NCBI GenBank assembly: GCA_019456225.1
Contig: VRUI01000003.1
Span: 47,830-111,829, forward strand
Reading direction: 5' to 3'
DNA length: 64,000 nt
Source of the DNA: Planctomycetota bacterium
GTDB lineage: Bacteria; Planctomycetota; Phycisphaerae; Sedimentisphaerales; Anaerohalosphaeraceae
Shown: positions 47,315-56,676 of the stretch, piece by piece
How positions within the stretch are numbered: position 1 is the stretch's first letter
Layout of the letters: the number at the start of each line of letters is the position of its first letter
The notes under the pieces: generated by a model
Databases searched by the model: none
Seen by the model: only the letters and a program-made list of their open reading frames with translations
Told to the model about the DNA's origin: nothing
Translations under genes and position numbers: made by a program

Positions 47315-47638
47315 TCAGTTCTTTCGCTTAAACCAAACAGAAATAAAGCTAACTCTCTGATCCATTGAGACAAGCTCCCACCCGTTGCCGCCGGCCCACT
47401 TGACAAGGGTATATAAGTCGGGATTTTCGTTGCCGGGTATTATGATAGAAAGCTCCCTGCACAGATCGTCAAGTTCTTCTCCTTCGGCATAAACTGCCGG
47501 TGCTTTCCAGAACCATACCCCGAAAGAGTCAAATTGGATATTAGCGTATTCCCAACCGCTGCTTTCTCTTTGCGCCTGCACCGCCACCGAAAGGCCCAGA
47601 ACAAGTATCAGCGTCATTAAAATAAGAGTCCGTTTCAT
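47315..47638 (-). CDS. Small exported protein (DUF4177-like)
   Basis: 107 residues: signal peptide (LILMTLILVLGLSVAVQA) and a short domain that begins SSGWEYANIQFDSFG and ends GGNGWELVSMDQRVSFISVW. The WEY...GWELVS pattern resembles DUF4177-type small domains of unknown function. ATG 47638 with GGGGGACA upstream; an ATG five codons earlier is less likely. It has no neighbour in the same direction. Confidence 0.65.
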   Translation of the reverse strand: MKRTLILMTLILVLGLSVAVQAQRESSGWEYANIQFDSFGVWFWKAPAVYAEGEELDDLCRELSIIIPGNENPDLYTLVKWAGGNGWELVSMDQRVSFISVWFKRKN

Positions 47639-47857
47639 TTTGTCCCCCAAAAAAAAGCATTGTAATTATTGATATTTTCATATCGTCCTGAATCAATCCT
47701 ATCTTAACGGCAGTAATAATTATCTGTTGAATTTGTCTTCAACACAAATGAAAACCTTTTAGATAAGGAGCAGCCCTAAGTGCCTGAAAATCAACATCTT
47801 GACATGATCTGAAACGCAGAGTATCCTTATTGAAAATAATAATTTACGGAAAATAAA

Positions 47858-48094
47858 ATGACAACAGAAAATCAATTAAATTTCGGCTCTCAGCCAATAG
47901 CAAAAATATTGGAAGAAAAGCAGCTAAAACCCCACGACCTCGTAGAGGCCTCCACCGAACAGATTACCCATAAAATGGTAACAAGGGCCTGTAAAGGAAG
48001 AAAACTATCTCCAAAAGTAAAGCTGAAAATCCAGAACGCCATAAACAACGCAACAGAAAAACAATACAAGCTAAACGATTTATTTAACTATTAG
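47858..48094 (+). CDS. Small helix-turn-helix-like protein
   Basis: 78 residues, basic and helical. The pattern PIAKILEEKQLKPHDLVEAS followed by THKMVTRACKGRKLSPKVK resembles an XRE-type helix-turn-helix, with the second part as recognition helix. The ending (KYKLNDLFNY-like: KQYKLNDLFNY) is aromatic. No partner gene. Good start context and a following terminator support a real gene; DNA binding is inferred. Confidence 0.65.
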   Translation: MTTENQLNFGSQPIAKILEEKQLKPHDLVEASTEQITHKMVTRACKGRKLSPKVKLKIQNAINNATEKQYKLNDLFNY

Positions 48095-48130
48095 AAACCA
48101 GGATCTAAAGACTAAAAACTATCGACTAAA

Positions 48131-48160
48131 AAAAGCCCCGGACCATAAGCCCGGAGCTTT
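48131..48160 (+). terminator. Terminator after the small HTH gene
   Basis: AAAGCCCCGG-type arm pairs with CCGGAGCTTT with one mismatch; followed by TTT. Confidence 0.65.
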
Positions 48161-48197
48161 CATATCAGAAGCAAAATACAACCCTGACCATTATTAT

Positions 48198-48277
48198 GTT
48201 TCCGCCAAAGACGGTTTCCTTAATTTGTAATTAGTAATTCGTAATTCGTAATTATAAACTGACCAACAGGTCAGTTT
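48198..48277 (-). repeat. Two-hairpin intergenic repeat, copy C
   Basis: Read on the minus strand: hairpin 1 (AAACTGACC/GGTCAGTTT, 48256-48277, perfect 9-bp stem) contains the TAA stop of the glycosyltransferase gene; then AATTACGAATTACGAATTAC; then AATTAAGGAAA and hairpin 2 (CCGTC TTT GGCGG) and AAAC. Order and spacing match copies A and B. Confidence 0.7.
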
Positions 48278-50066
48278 AAATAAACACTTCCTTGCATTTC
48301 TTTGTCCGCAGTGCCGTATGCAGGCTTTTCATAACATAATTCTTGACCACAGAATTCCAGCTCATATGTTTTGCCATGTCATAACCGCTGACAATAAGCT
48401 GTTCCATCTCGGCGTCATTAACAGGCAGACTGTCGCAAAGTTGTCTCGCAACTCTCTGACTGACCTCATGCTCGATATAATCACGCGATTCCTTGCCGAT
48501 GCTCAAAAGATCCTCGATATCTTTCCGCCAGTCCTCACCGTCAAGATCCGTATAGTCGGCGACGATCACATTTTTGACATCCCTTCCGCCGGCGACATCC
48601 TTAACAAAACCCGCACAACCGCACACATTCGACATCACGCAGATTCCGCCAAAGCTCAAGGGCTCAAGCTGGGCGATACCGAAAGGCTCATAAATACTTT
48701 GCCCGAACTCGGCATCGCTGCCTTTGCGAATGTCCATAAATTCCATGTCGTAAGGCATCCGCTGTCCGCAGCTGTTCATGTCAAAGCCAAACTGGTTGAT
48801 CAAAATAGCCTTGATATTTCGGCTTTTGGCATTAAACTCCTGCAAGCCCGTATAAAACTTAGCCTCACCTCCGGAAAGATCGGGCATGCCTTCTCTATGC
48901 GCGACGGGCCAGTTATATTCCGCTTCCATGTCATAGATGTCACGCTTGCGCCTCTTGCTCGTCTCGGTACTGAGCACAAGCAGTACGCCCGTCTTGCCTT
49001 TCTCGCCAAACTCTTTGTCCATGTGTTCGAGAACCTTGAAGTCCCTCCAGAGCCCCTTGCTGGGCGTCATACGCGTAACATGCGTAAACACATAATCGGG
49101 ACGCAGCCCAAGCAGGTTGTAGCAGTAGTCCTGAAGTTTGCCTTTGGATTTCAGCTTTTCCTCAAGGCTGATCTCAAAGGCGGGAATCCCGTTATATGTA
49201 AGGTCGATATCGGCAAGGTCAAATTCGGGAGCCATAAACTTAAGCTCTTCGACAACATAGTCACCGACTGCAAGGATCGTGTCGCAGAAACGCGAAGCGT
49301 CGACAAGTGCATGCTTAAAGAAGTGAGTCTGATCTCCAAAAACCTCATTGACATACATCCCGTTTTTATGGGCGTGTTCCATGACATTATAGAACATGGT
49401 ATCATGTCCAGGGTTCTTTTCTACGATAGGCCGCATCGTGGCGACTTCATGGGCATAGAAGACGGTCTTAAAGTCGAATGAATCGTCAAGCTTTGCCGCA
49501 AGAGCAGTAGGCATACCCATAAACTCATGAGCGACGATAACAGTTTCGTTACCTCGTTCCGCTGCTCCTATAGCCTTAATAGCCGCAAGAGCAGGGGGCC
49601 CAAGCCTCATCCACTGCTCATAGTCCCACAAATTTTCATAAAGATTACTCTTAAGTCCAAACTCGCTGAACATCTTTGCCTTGACATCGTTAATGGGTCC
49701 TTCTTCGATACACGATACGTCGATCAGCAGTATCTCAGGCGAGCTTTTTATGCCGTGACGCTCATCGACAAACGTACGCCTTCCATAAACGATATTCACA
49801 TTGAACATCGCTTCAATATGTCGAAAACTCGAATAATAGCTTGTGTTCGTAAGGCCGTCGATCGAAGAATACAGCACTTCGCCGTCTTCGCCAAGCCTGG
49901 TCGATACATCCCCGTCGCAATTGAACAGCGGGCATACAAGAATTGATCTGTCAATCTCATCAAGATAAGACGGAGCCGTAAACAACCCCTCAATAACTGC
50001 CCCGATACCTCCGATTTTACCGATTGCTTCATGTGTAACATGTACCGCAGTAGTTTTATGACTCAT
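48276..50066 (-). CDS. Glycogen/starch synthase-like glycosyltransferase (GT5-type)
   Basis: About 596 residues from ATG 50066 (a GTG at 50129 would add 21 residues). The N-terminal KIGGIGAVIEGL is the K-x-G-G sugar-nucleotide motif of glycogen synthases. Further features: ETVIVAHEFMGMPTALAAKL, FYAHEVATMRPIVEKNPG, THVTRMTPSKGLWRDFKVLEH, and an acceptor/nucleotide site YEPFGIAQLEPLSFGGICV near the C terminus, the E-x7-E retaining-GT motif region. It probably extends an alpha-glucan, but it is diverged from ordinary GlgA and may act on another polymer. GGATGG precedes the ATG at 50066. Confidence 0.8.
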   Translation of the reverse strand: MSHKTTAVHVTHEAIGKIGGIGAVIEGLFTAPSYLDEIDRSILVCPLFNCDGDVSTRLGEDGEVLYSSIDGLTNTSYYSSFRHIEAMFNVNIVYGRRTFVDERHGIKSSPEILLIDVSCIEEGPINDVKAKMFSEFGLKSNLYENLWDYEQWMRLGPPALAAIKAIGAAERGNETVIVAHEFMGMPTALAAKLDDSFDFKTVFYAHEVATMRPIVEKNPGHDTMFYNVMEHAHKNGMYVNEVFGDQTHFFKHALVDASRFCDTILAVGDYVVEELKFMAPEFDLADIDLTYNGIPAFEISLEEKLKSKGKLQDYCYNLLGLRPDYVFTHVTRMTPSKGLWRDFKVLEHMDKEFGEKGKTGVLLVLSTETSKRRKRDIYDMEAEYNWPVAHREGMPDLSGGEAKFYTGLQEFNAKSRNIKAILINQFGFDMNSCGQRMPYDMEFMDIRKGSDAEFGQSIYEPFGIAQLEPLSFGGICVMSNVCGCAGFVKDVAGGRDVKNVIVADYTDLDGEDWRKDIEDLLSIGKESRDYIEHEVSQRVARQLCDSLPVNDAEMEQLIVSGYDMAKHMSWNSVVKNYVMKSLHTALRTKKCKEVFI

Positions 50067-50390
50067 ACTAAATCCATCCAAATAACTCATACAATTGCTG
50101 ATTCGATCTAACATATTCTCATCGAACACCTATAATATAAGTAATAAATCGGTCGCTTCAAAACCCCACAACAGCATTTTTAGACGAAAAAATAACGTCC
50201 GAAAATAACACTATTTCCTGATTGACGACCCCGATATTCTAGGACTATGCCAATTAAAGTTGAGACTTTTAATATCCGATATAAACCATATAGACTGCTC
50301 AACCTGACGGGTGCACCAAATAAAAGTGGCGCTTTTATTATAGGTATGTTATAACCTTTATGAATTGTTAATTTTATAAAGGATTATATC

Positions 50391-50633
50391 ATGCAAAATG
50401 ACGAAAAATGGATTGAAGATGCGGTTAAGAATTTCAGGAATGGTTGCAAGGAACTTCAAAAAGAACTCTCAAATGCAGCTGACGGCACATTGCTTGATGT
50501 CAGCGATCAGCAGATAATGGAAAAGATAGAACCCCTGCTCAAAGAGGTTCAGCAGAAAGCGATACAGGAAGCTATTGAGAAATCTCAAGGCAATTCCGAT
50601 TACCGCCGTTGCAACAAGTGTAAAAAAAAATGA
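50391..50633 (+). CDS. Transposase, N-terminal part (ISKra4-like orfA)
   Basis: 80 residues, helical and charged, ending in YRRCNKCKKK at an A9 run followed by TGA. In single-frame ISKra4 transposases the first zinc-binding pair (CxxC) is directly followed by a basic stretch and then a second cysteine pair. Here that second part (MRHKGKKSF...YYHCKC) lies in the next frame. So this is half of a zinc-binding head, probably joined to the next frame by -1 frameshifting on the A run at 50622-50630. Confidence 0.8.
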   Translation: MQNDEKWIEDAVKNFRNGCKELQKELSNAADGTLLDVSDQQIMEKIEPLLKEVQQKAIQEAIEKSQGNSDYRRCNKCKKK

Positions 50634-51661
50634 GACACAAAGGCAAAAAGTCTTTCGAGTTTATAACCCGGTTTGGCAATTTGTCATTACAGGGAACATA
50701 CTACCATTGCAAGTGTTCCAATAGTAAATCAGTCAATGTTCTTGTCGCAGCTGGCAGAAAGTTCAGCTTTGCTGCAGATGAATTAGTGTTGAGACATACA
50801 GCTTCTAACAGCTATAAGCAGGCTAGTATATATTTGCGAAAAGACTTTAAGATTCACATATCTGACGAATCGCTTAGAAGCCGAATTTCGGCAGTTTCAG
50901 GACAGATACGGCAAAATCGTAATTCTGCCGAAAATGCTCATGGGTGGGATGAAATAGCCGATAAAAAGTTGTACGGTTACGTTGACGGTGTACTGCTTAA
51001 TATTCGCAAGGAAGGCTGGAAAGAATGCAAATTGCTTCGCTATGAAGATGAGCATGGTAAGAAGATCAGTCATCGAGGATTGCTTGGTTCGATACATGAC
51101 TTCGGTCCATTGGTCCGTCGTGAAGCGATAAATATTGGCGCTTCAAAATCCGAAGAGATTGTATTTTTGATGGATGGTGCCGAAGGTTTTCATAATCATA
51201 TAAAAAAGAATCTGCCCTTGGCCAGGCAGATAGTTGATTACTGGCATGTATGCCAGCATATTAGTGAGTGTGCTACAGAGTTACATCCGGAAGACATAAA
51301 GAAAAGTGATAAGTGGCGTAAAAAATATTGTCACATGCTTCGCGAATCCGGGCCATCAAGATTGCTTGGTAGCCTTCGAATAAGTAAGAGTCGCAGCAAA
51401 TCAGCGTCGAAAGTTGAGTCTTTATCGCGATTGATCAATTTTTTAGCTCGTCGTATAGATCGGATTAATTACCCGATGTTGTTGGAGTTAGGCTATCGTG
51501 TAGACAGCGGACCGATAGAAAGTTCATGCAAAAACGTGGTTCAGAGGCGAATGAAAGGGGTTGGAATGCGTTGGAGCCGAAAAGGCGGATCGGCAATGCT
51601 GGAAGTTCGATGTGCGTTATATAGTGATATTTGGGAAGATGTAGTAAAAAAGTGTGCCTAA
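50630..51661 (+). CDS. Transposase, catalytic part (ISKra4-like orfB)
   Basis: 343 residues. Contains the second cysteine pair (YYHCKC), then the DDE-type acidic positions: LYGYVDGVLLNI near residue 118, FLMDGAEGFHNHIKK near 183 with QIVDYWHVCQH after it, and IESSCKNVVQRRMKGVGMRW near 296 with the Glu. The ending RCALYSDIWEDV is typical of the family. It starts with an ATG that overlaps the orfA stop (ATGA), so reinitiation or -1 frameshift on A9 can express it. The frame is intact, so the element may be active. Confidence 0.88.
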   Translation: MRHKGKKSFEFITRFGNLSLQGTYYHCKCSNSKSVNVLVAAGRKFSFAADELVLRHTASNSYKQASIYLRKDFKIHISDESLRSRISAVSGQIRQNRNSAENAHGWDEIADKKLYGYVDGVLLNIRKEGWKECKLLRYEDEHGKKISHRGLLGSIHDFGPLVRREAINIGASKSEEIVFLMDGAEGFHNHIKKNLPLARQIVDYWHVCQHISECATELHPEDIKKSDKWRKKYCHMLRESGPSRLLGSLRISKSRSKSASKVESLSRLINFLARRIDRINYPMLLELGYRVDSGPIESSCKNVVQRRMKGVGMRWSRKGGSAMLEVRCALYSDIWEDVVKKCA

Positions 51662-51677
51662 AAATCTTGGTGCACCC

Positions 51678-51763
51678 CAACCTGACCTTCCGGTCAGTTT
51701 GAGATTGATAATTTATTATTGATGATTTATAATTAAAGGATTCGGCCTATCGGCCGAGGCTGA
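51678..51763 (+). repeat. Two-hairpin intergenic repeat, copy B (IS-interrupted)
   Basis: CTGACC (51682-51687) pairs with GGTCAG (51692-51697); linker GAGATTGATAATTTATTATT and AATTAAAGGA; hairpin 2 TCGGCC (51742-51747)/GGCCGA (51752-51757). The left part of hairpin 1 is duplicated at 50300-50308 by the insertion sequence. The DUF4954 start is 29 nt after hairpin 2. Confidence 0.7.
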
Positions 51764-51786
51764 TTTATTTAAAAATAAGGTGATAA

Positions 51787-53694
51787 ATGACCGACTCCGG
51801 CAAATACAGTAAATTAACCGACAAACAGGTTGCTATCCTGATAAAGCATGGCTGCACTGCCGAAGACTGGTCTAATATCTTTGTGACTGAGGAATTTGAC
51901 GCTTACCTGGTCAGCAACTCAGCTTTTAGCGGTGTTGTCAGGATCGGAGCACTTTCAGGCGAAGTAACCGACGCCCTCGGTAATGAAAAGCCCTCCTGTA
52001 TCTTTAATGCCGTGTTAAAAAACTGCACGATCGATGACAATTGTCGCATTGTAAACATCGGCATCCATATCTCCGGTTATCATATTGGAAAGGGCGTCTG
52101 CATAGAAAACGTCGGAACCGTCCAGGCAAACGAAAACGCCTCTTTCGGCTGCGGAACGCAGGTAAACGTCCTCAATGAAGCAGGGGGCCGCCAGGTAACG
52201 CTCTTTGAGGGCCTCACCGCCCAGTTCGCCTACATGCTTTGCCTTCACAGGTACCGACCAAAGCTCATCGAAAAGCTCCAGGAAATAGCCGCCGAATGCG
52301 TCAAATCCAGCAAAGCAAAGCCCGCCGTAATTGCAGACGGCACAAAAATATCTTTCGCACGAGAGATAATCGACGTCAACATCGGACCGTCAACGATAAT
52401 AAGAGGCGCCTCAAGCCTCATAAACGGCACGATACTTTGCGACCCCGAATTACCGACCTACATAGGAGCAGACGTTAACGCAAAAGATTTCATAATCGCA
52501 GAATATGCCACCCTGGACACTGCCGCCGTCATCGAAAAAGTTTACGTCGGTCAAGGCTGTAAAGTCGCCAAACACTTCACTGCCGAACACTCGCTTTTCT
52601 TTGCCAACTCCGAACTCTATGGCGGAGAGGCATGTTCCGTTTTCGCCGGCCCATACACCGTAACCCACCACAAGTCATCGCTGCTTATCGCAGGACTGCT
52701 TAGCTTTTTCAACGCAGGCAGCGGAGCAAACCAGTCAAACCATATGTACCGCCTCGGCCCCGTACACGAAGGCAAACTTATGCGGGGCACAAAGACAGGT
52801 TCATTTACATACATGCTCTGGCCGTCGCTTACCGGCCCGTTTAGCGCAGTGCTAGGAAAACACGGCCAACCCTTTGATTCGTCCAGCTTCCCTTTCAGCA
52901 AGATTTACAACCTGGACGAACAGACATACATCGTCCCGGCAATACAACTGGAAAGTTCAGGAACCCTGCGAGACGGCCGTAAATGGCCAAATAGAGACAA
53001 AAGAGGCAAAAACAAACGAGACGCGATATCCTTTGAAGTTATGACTCCCTACACCGTTTCAATGATCCTGGATGCTCACGAAAAACTCAAAAAAATGATC
53101 GCACAAGCCGACCCCTCATCGCAAACAATTCAATCCGATGAGGCATTGATAAAAAGAAAAGACGCCGAAAGAGCCGTCAAGTTATATCGCAGAAACGCAG
53201 AGTTATATCTCATCAAAAAAACATTGGAATATCATGCCGACAGTTCCAGTAATGCAGGTGGGGTTTACAGCGATTATTGGGCAGACATCGCCGGCCTCCT
53301 CATCCCAAAAACACGCCTCGAAACTCTCTGGCAAAAGATAGAAACCGGCGAAATATGCTCTATGGAACACTTCGATGCAGAGATTCGCCTTGCCCAGCAG
53401 CAATACGAAAATGATCAGCAAAAGTGGGTAAAAGAAAAACTCAGACAAATCATCAATGTAGACCCCGAAGACAGGTCACCGGCGACTGTAAAAAAGCTGA
53501 CCGAAAGGTACAAAGAGCTGAATTCAGAACATATTCAAGCCGTTCTCGCCGACGCGGAGAAAGAATATTCCCAAAAAAGCAAGACAGGCTATGCTTTAGA
53601 CGGCACCGAAAACGATAAAAATAAGGATTTTGAGCAGGTCAGGGGGCTTTTTAAAGACAATAATTTCGTAAAAGAGCTTCGCAATAATATCTAA
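51787..53694 (+). CDS. DUF4954 family protein (left-handed beta-helix type)
   Basis: 635 residues. The N-terminal half contains hexapeptide-like steps (CRIVNIGIHISGYHIGKGV, NVGTVQANENASFGCGTQV, DVNIGPSTIIRGASSLINGT), consistent with a left-handed beta-helix like sugar-nucleotide acyltransferases. The middle holds FAGPYTVTHHKSSLLIAGL and FFNAGSGANQSNHMYRLGP, which are distinctive of DUF4954. The C terminus is helical and charged. The family is frequent in Bacteroidetes and planctomycetes and may act on sugar nucleotides; activity is unproven. Good RBS AAGGTGA before ATG 51787. Confidence 0.85.
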   Translation: MTDSGKYSKLTDKQVAILIKHGCTAEDWSNIFVTEEFDAYLVSNSAFSGVVRIGALSGEVTDALGNEKPSCIFNAVLKNCTIDDNCRIVNIGIHISGYHIGKGVCIENVGTVQANENASFGCGTQVNVLNEAGGRQVTLFEGLTAQFAYMLCLHRYRPKLIEKLQEIAAECVKSSKAKPAVIADGTKISFAREIIDVNIGPSTIIRGASSLINGTILCDPELPTYIGADVNAKDFIIAEYATLDTAAVIEKVYVGQGCKVAKHFTAEHSLFFANSELYGGEACSVFAGPYTVTHHKSSLLIAGLLSFFNAGSGANQSNHMYRLGPVHEGKLMRGTKTGSFTYMLWPSLTGPFSAVLGKHGQPFDSSSFPFSKIYNLDEQTYIVPAIQLESSGTLRDGRKWPNRDKRGKNKRDAISFEVMTPYTVSMILDAHEKLKKMIAQADPSSQTIQSDEALIKRKDAERAVKLYRRNAELYLIKKTLEYHADSSSNAGGVYSDYWADIAGLLIPKTRLETLWQKIETGEICSMEHFDAEIRLAQQQYENDQQKWVKEKLRQIINVDPEDRSPATVKKLTERYKELNSEHIQAVLADAEKEYSQKSKTGYALDGTENDKNKDFEQVRGLFKDNNFVKELRNNI

Positions 53695-53832
53695 AACATA
53701 AAAAAACACATATGTAATCAGTATTTTCAGTAAAATTCATTTGCAATGGGGGTAAATAAAGCCCGTTTTTCAGGCTATTATGGCCGGTTTCAGGAAAAAA
53801 ATAAAAAAAAACAAAAAATTCCGGAAAAAAGT

Positions 53833-53860
53833 TTGACGCAATAACAAAAGTTTATATAGT
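53833..53860 (+). promoter_or_regulatory. rRNA-unit promoter P1
   Basis: TTGACG (53833-53838), 16-nt spacer, TATAGT (53855-53860). Confidence 0.6.
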
Positions 53861-53954
53861 AACTTTCTTCTCGGGTGTGAAAAACCAACGAGGCACCGCA
53901 AGCTGTGAAAATACACTTGTGATTAAAAAAATTAAAAAAATATGATTTTTTGCC

Positions 53955-53983
53955 TTGACGACTTAATCGTGATTGGTTAGTAT
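53955..53983 (+). promoter_or_regulatory. rRNA-unit promoter P2
   Basis: TTGACG (53955-53960), 17-nt spacer, TAGTAT (53978-53983). The same -35 hexamer as P1. Confidence 0.6.
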
Positions 53984-54032
53984 TACGCTCTTGTCGAATG
54001 TCGCTGGCATTGAAAGCCGTGGCATTTTTTTA

Positions 54033-54045
54033 TTGCTCTTTACAA
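54033..54045 (+). promoter_or_regulatory. boxA antitermination site 1
   Basis: TTGCTCTTTACAA is close to the bacterial rRNA boxA consensus TGCTCTTTAACA. It lies in the leader, where boxA sits ahead of 16S in ordinary operons. Confidence 0.65.
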
Positions 54046-54119
54046 ATGATATAATTTAAATGAGTCGGAAAGCCGACCACCGGGCGCTTCGATGCGTGCC
54101 AGGTTTTGGCTGTCGAGTC

Positions 54120-54193
<74 letters not shown>

Positions 54194-54282
54194 TTTGCAT
54201 TTTTTTGATTATTTTTGAATTATTAGTCGCTTTCAGGTGTCTAGGTATTCAGGAGTAGATTACAAAAAATAAATGGTTTTCC

Positions 54283-54355
54283 GGGGACGTAGCTCAGTTG
54301 GGAGAGCGCTGCCCTTGCAAGGCAGAAGTCGTGAGTTCGAGTCTCATCGTCTCCA
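54283..54355 (+). tRNA. tRNA-Ala(TGC)
   Basis: Acceptor GGGGACG (54283-54289) pairs with CGTCTCC (54348-54354), discriminator A. Anticodon stem CTGCC/GGCAG, loop CTTGCAA, anticodon TGC. Second spacer-type tRNA of the unit. Confidence 0.95.
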
Positions 54356-54685
54356 TTTTATAATAATAAGAAAGTTCTTTACGAAGAACTGATTATATAG
54401 CTCTTTAAAAAGTTAATAGCAGATGTAGTAATTTAATGCCGAATAGACTTTATTGGTTTCTCTATACGTATCTCTTCAGATTCAGGGAAATCAGATTTTA
54501 TCCGTCGGTCTATTCGAAAAAAAATTACAATTTTAAACTCAATGAATTTGAACTGTTGATTTATCAACAGTACTAAATTTAGAATGAGCGCTCATAACAT
54601 AAATCTATGTCAGATTTAAATTTTTCGTGAAGTGTCAAAACTTCATGAAAGGCGAGTAAAACCATATTCAATCTATGATTGATAT
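54356..54685. other. Spacer between tRNA-Ala and 23S
   Basis: 330 bp, AT-rich. It holds boxA-like site 2 and the 5' arm of a 23S processing stem: 54408-54425 (AAAAGTTAATAGCAGATG) pairs with 58494-58511 with one G-U pair. A second, inner stem pairs 54675-54692 with 58421-58438. Confidence 0.75.
54398..54411 (+). promoter_or_regulatory. boxA-like antitermination site 2
   Basis: TAGCTCTTTAAAAA shortly upstream of the 23S processing stem, in the usual spacer position. Confidence 0.55.
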
Positions 54686-56058
54686 GGTCAAGTTACTAAG
54701 AGTGTATGGGGAATGTCTAGGTGTCAAGAGGCGATGAAGGACGTGATTGGCTGCGATAAGCCTGGGGTAGGTGTCAAATAACCGATAATCCCGGGATTTC
54801 CGAATGGGGCAACCTGTTAGGGCAGGGCAACCTGACCCTTTCATCCATGGATGAATGCATAGTCCATGTGAAGCGAACGCAGAGAACTGAAACATCTAAG
54901 TACCTGCAGGAAAGTAAATCAACCGAGACTCCGTAAGTAGCGGCGAGCGAAAGCGGAAATAGCCCAAACCAGAGAGCTTGCTCTTTGGGGTTGCGGGCAT
55001 TGATAAGGAGTTACAAAAGCATTGCAATTTGAATGGTCTGGAAAGTCCAACCACAGAAGGTGATAGTCCTGTAAGAAAATGCAAATGCCCTCCGTTACTG
55101 TCAGTGTTCCAGAGTAGCACGGAACCCGTGAAACTCCGTGTGAAGCTGGGGGGTCCACCCTCCAAGGCTAAGTACTACTTGACAACCGATAGCGCAAAGT
55201 AAGGCGACTGAAAGATGAAAAGTACCCCTATTAGGGGAGTTAAAAGTACCTGAAACCATACACTTACAAGCTGTAGGAGCCCTATGATCCTTCGGGATAA
55301 CGGGTGACTGCGTGCCTTTCGCATAATGAGCCGGCGAGTTACCGTCTGTGGCAAGGTTAAGCATTTAAGGTGCGAAGCCGAAGCGAAAGCGAGTCTTAAT
55401 AGGGCGATCCAGTCGCAGGTGGTAGACGCGAAACCAGGTGATCTACCCATGGCCAGGTGGAAGGGGATGTAATAATCCCTGGACGACCGAACCCACTAAC
55501 GTTGAAAAGTTAGGGGATGAGCTGTGGGGAGGAGTAAAAGTCTTATCAAACCTGGAGATATCTCGTTCTCTCCGAAATAGCTTTAGGGCTAGCCTCGAGT
55601 CAACTACCTTACAGGGGTAGAGCTACTGATTGGGGATGGGGGGCCACCAGCCTACCCACCCCTACCAAACTCCGAATACTGTAAGGATTACCTCGGGAGT
55701 CAGACTGCGGGTGATAACATTCGTAGTCAAGAGGGAAACAACCCAGATCGCCGTCTAAGGTCCCGAATTCATACTAAGTTACTAAGGAAGTCGAATTGCT
55801 GTGACAATCAGGATGTTGGCTTAGAAGCAGCCACCATTTAAAAAGTGCGTAATAGCTTACTGATCGAGCAATTCGGTGCCGATAATGAACGGGAATAAGT
55901 ATGAAACCGAAGACGCGGATTTTCAGATACTGGACCATTTGTACTGTGGAGTATTTTTACCATGGTATGCGTGGCCTGGTATCTGGATATGGTAGGAGAG
56001 CGTAGCAGTCAGCGCCGAAGCGGTACGGAAACGAGCCGTGGAGCGGCTGCTAGTGATT

Positions 56059-56104
<46 letters not shown>

Positions 56105-56676
56105 AAAACCTAAGGTTTCCTGGGGAAGGTAAATCCGCCCAGGGTTAGTCGGCCCCTTAGTCGAGGCTGAAAGGCGTAGACGATGGACAGCAGGTTAATA
56201 TTCCTGCACTATGTGTGTGGACGAAATCAGTGACGCATCTACTTAAGCAATCCCGTGATTAGTCGTGCGGGTCCCGCAAGGGCGAGGACAATTATGATTC
56301 CGAAGTTGCCCGCGTAGATGCCGAGAAATAGCTGATCTAGGTTGAAGCATGCGTAACCGTACTAAAACTGACACAGGTAGGTGAGGAGAATATCCTCAGG
56401 CGCTCGAGAGAACCGTCCTTAAGGAACTCGGCAAATTGACCCCGTAAGTTCGCGAGAAGGGGTCCCTACATGTATATAATTTATTATGTATGATGAGGGC
56501 GCAGAGAAAAGGCTCTGGCGACTGTTTACCAAAAACACAGTTCTCTGCTAACACTTAAAGTGGATGTATAGAGAATGACGCCTGCTCGGTGCCGGAAGGT
56601 TAAGGGGATGGGTTATTGTCTCTTCGGAGATGAGAAGCTCCTAACTGAAGCCCCGGTAAACGGCGGCCGTAACTAT

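Larger units (their letters stand above)
50309..51677 (+). mobile_element. Complete ISKra4-like insertion sequence, 1369 bp
   Basis: Both ends begin GGGTGCACCAA when read inward (50309-50319; reverse complement at 51667-51677), with further imperfect matches to GGC-N-C at about position 20-24. The element is flanked by identical 9-bp target duplications CAACCTGAC at 50300-50308 and 51678-51686. It encodes a two-part transposase. The target lies inside hairpin 1 of intergenic repeat copy B. Confidence 0.93.
53695..54119. other. Leader region of the tRNA-23S-5S unit
   Basis: 425 bp between DUF4954 and tRNA-Ile, AT-rich. It holds two candidate promoters and a boxA. There is no room for, and no trace of, a 16S gene. 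Confidence 0.8.

Noticed and set aside
48318..49481. 387-codon plus-strand frame opposite the glycosyltransferase
   Set aside because: The opposite strand encodes a recognizable GT5-type protein; this frame has no domain.
53695..54119. A 16S rRNA gene ahead of the tRNAs
   Set aside because: Only 425 bp are available and none of the conserved 16S segments, including the anti-Shine-Dalgarno end, is present.
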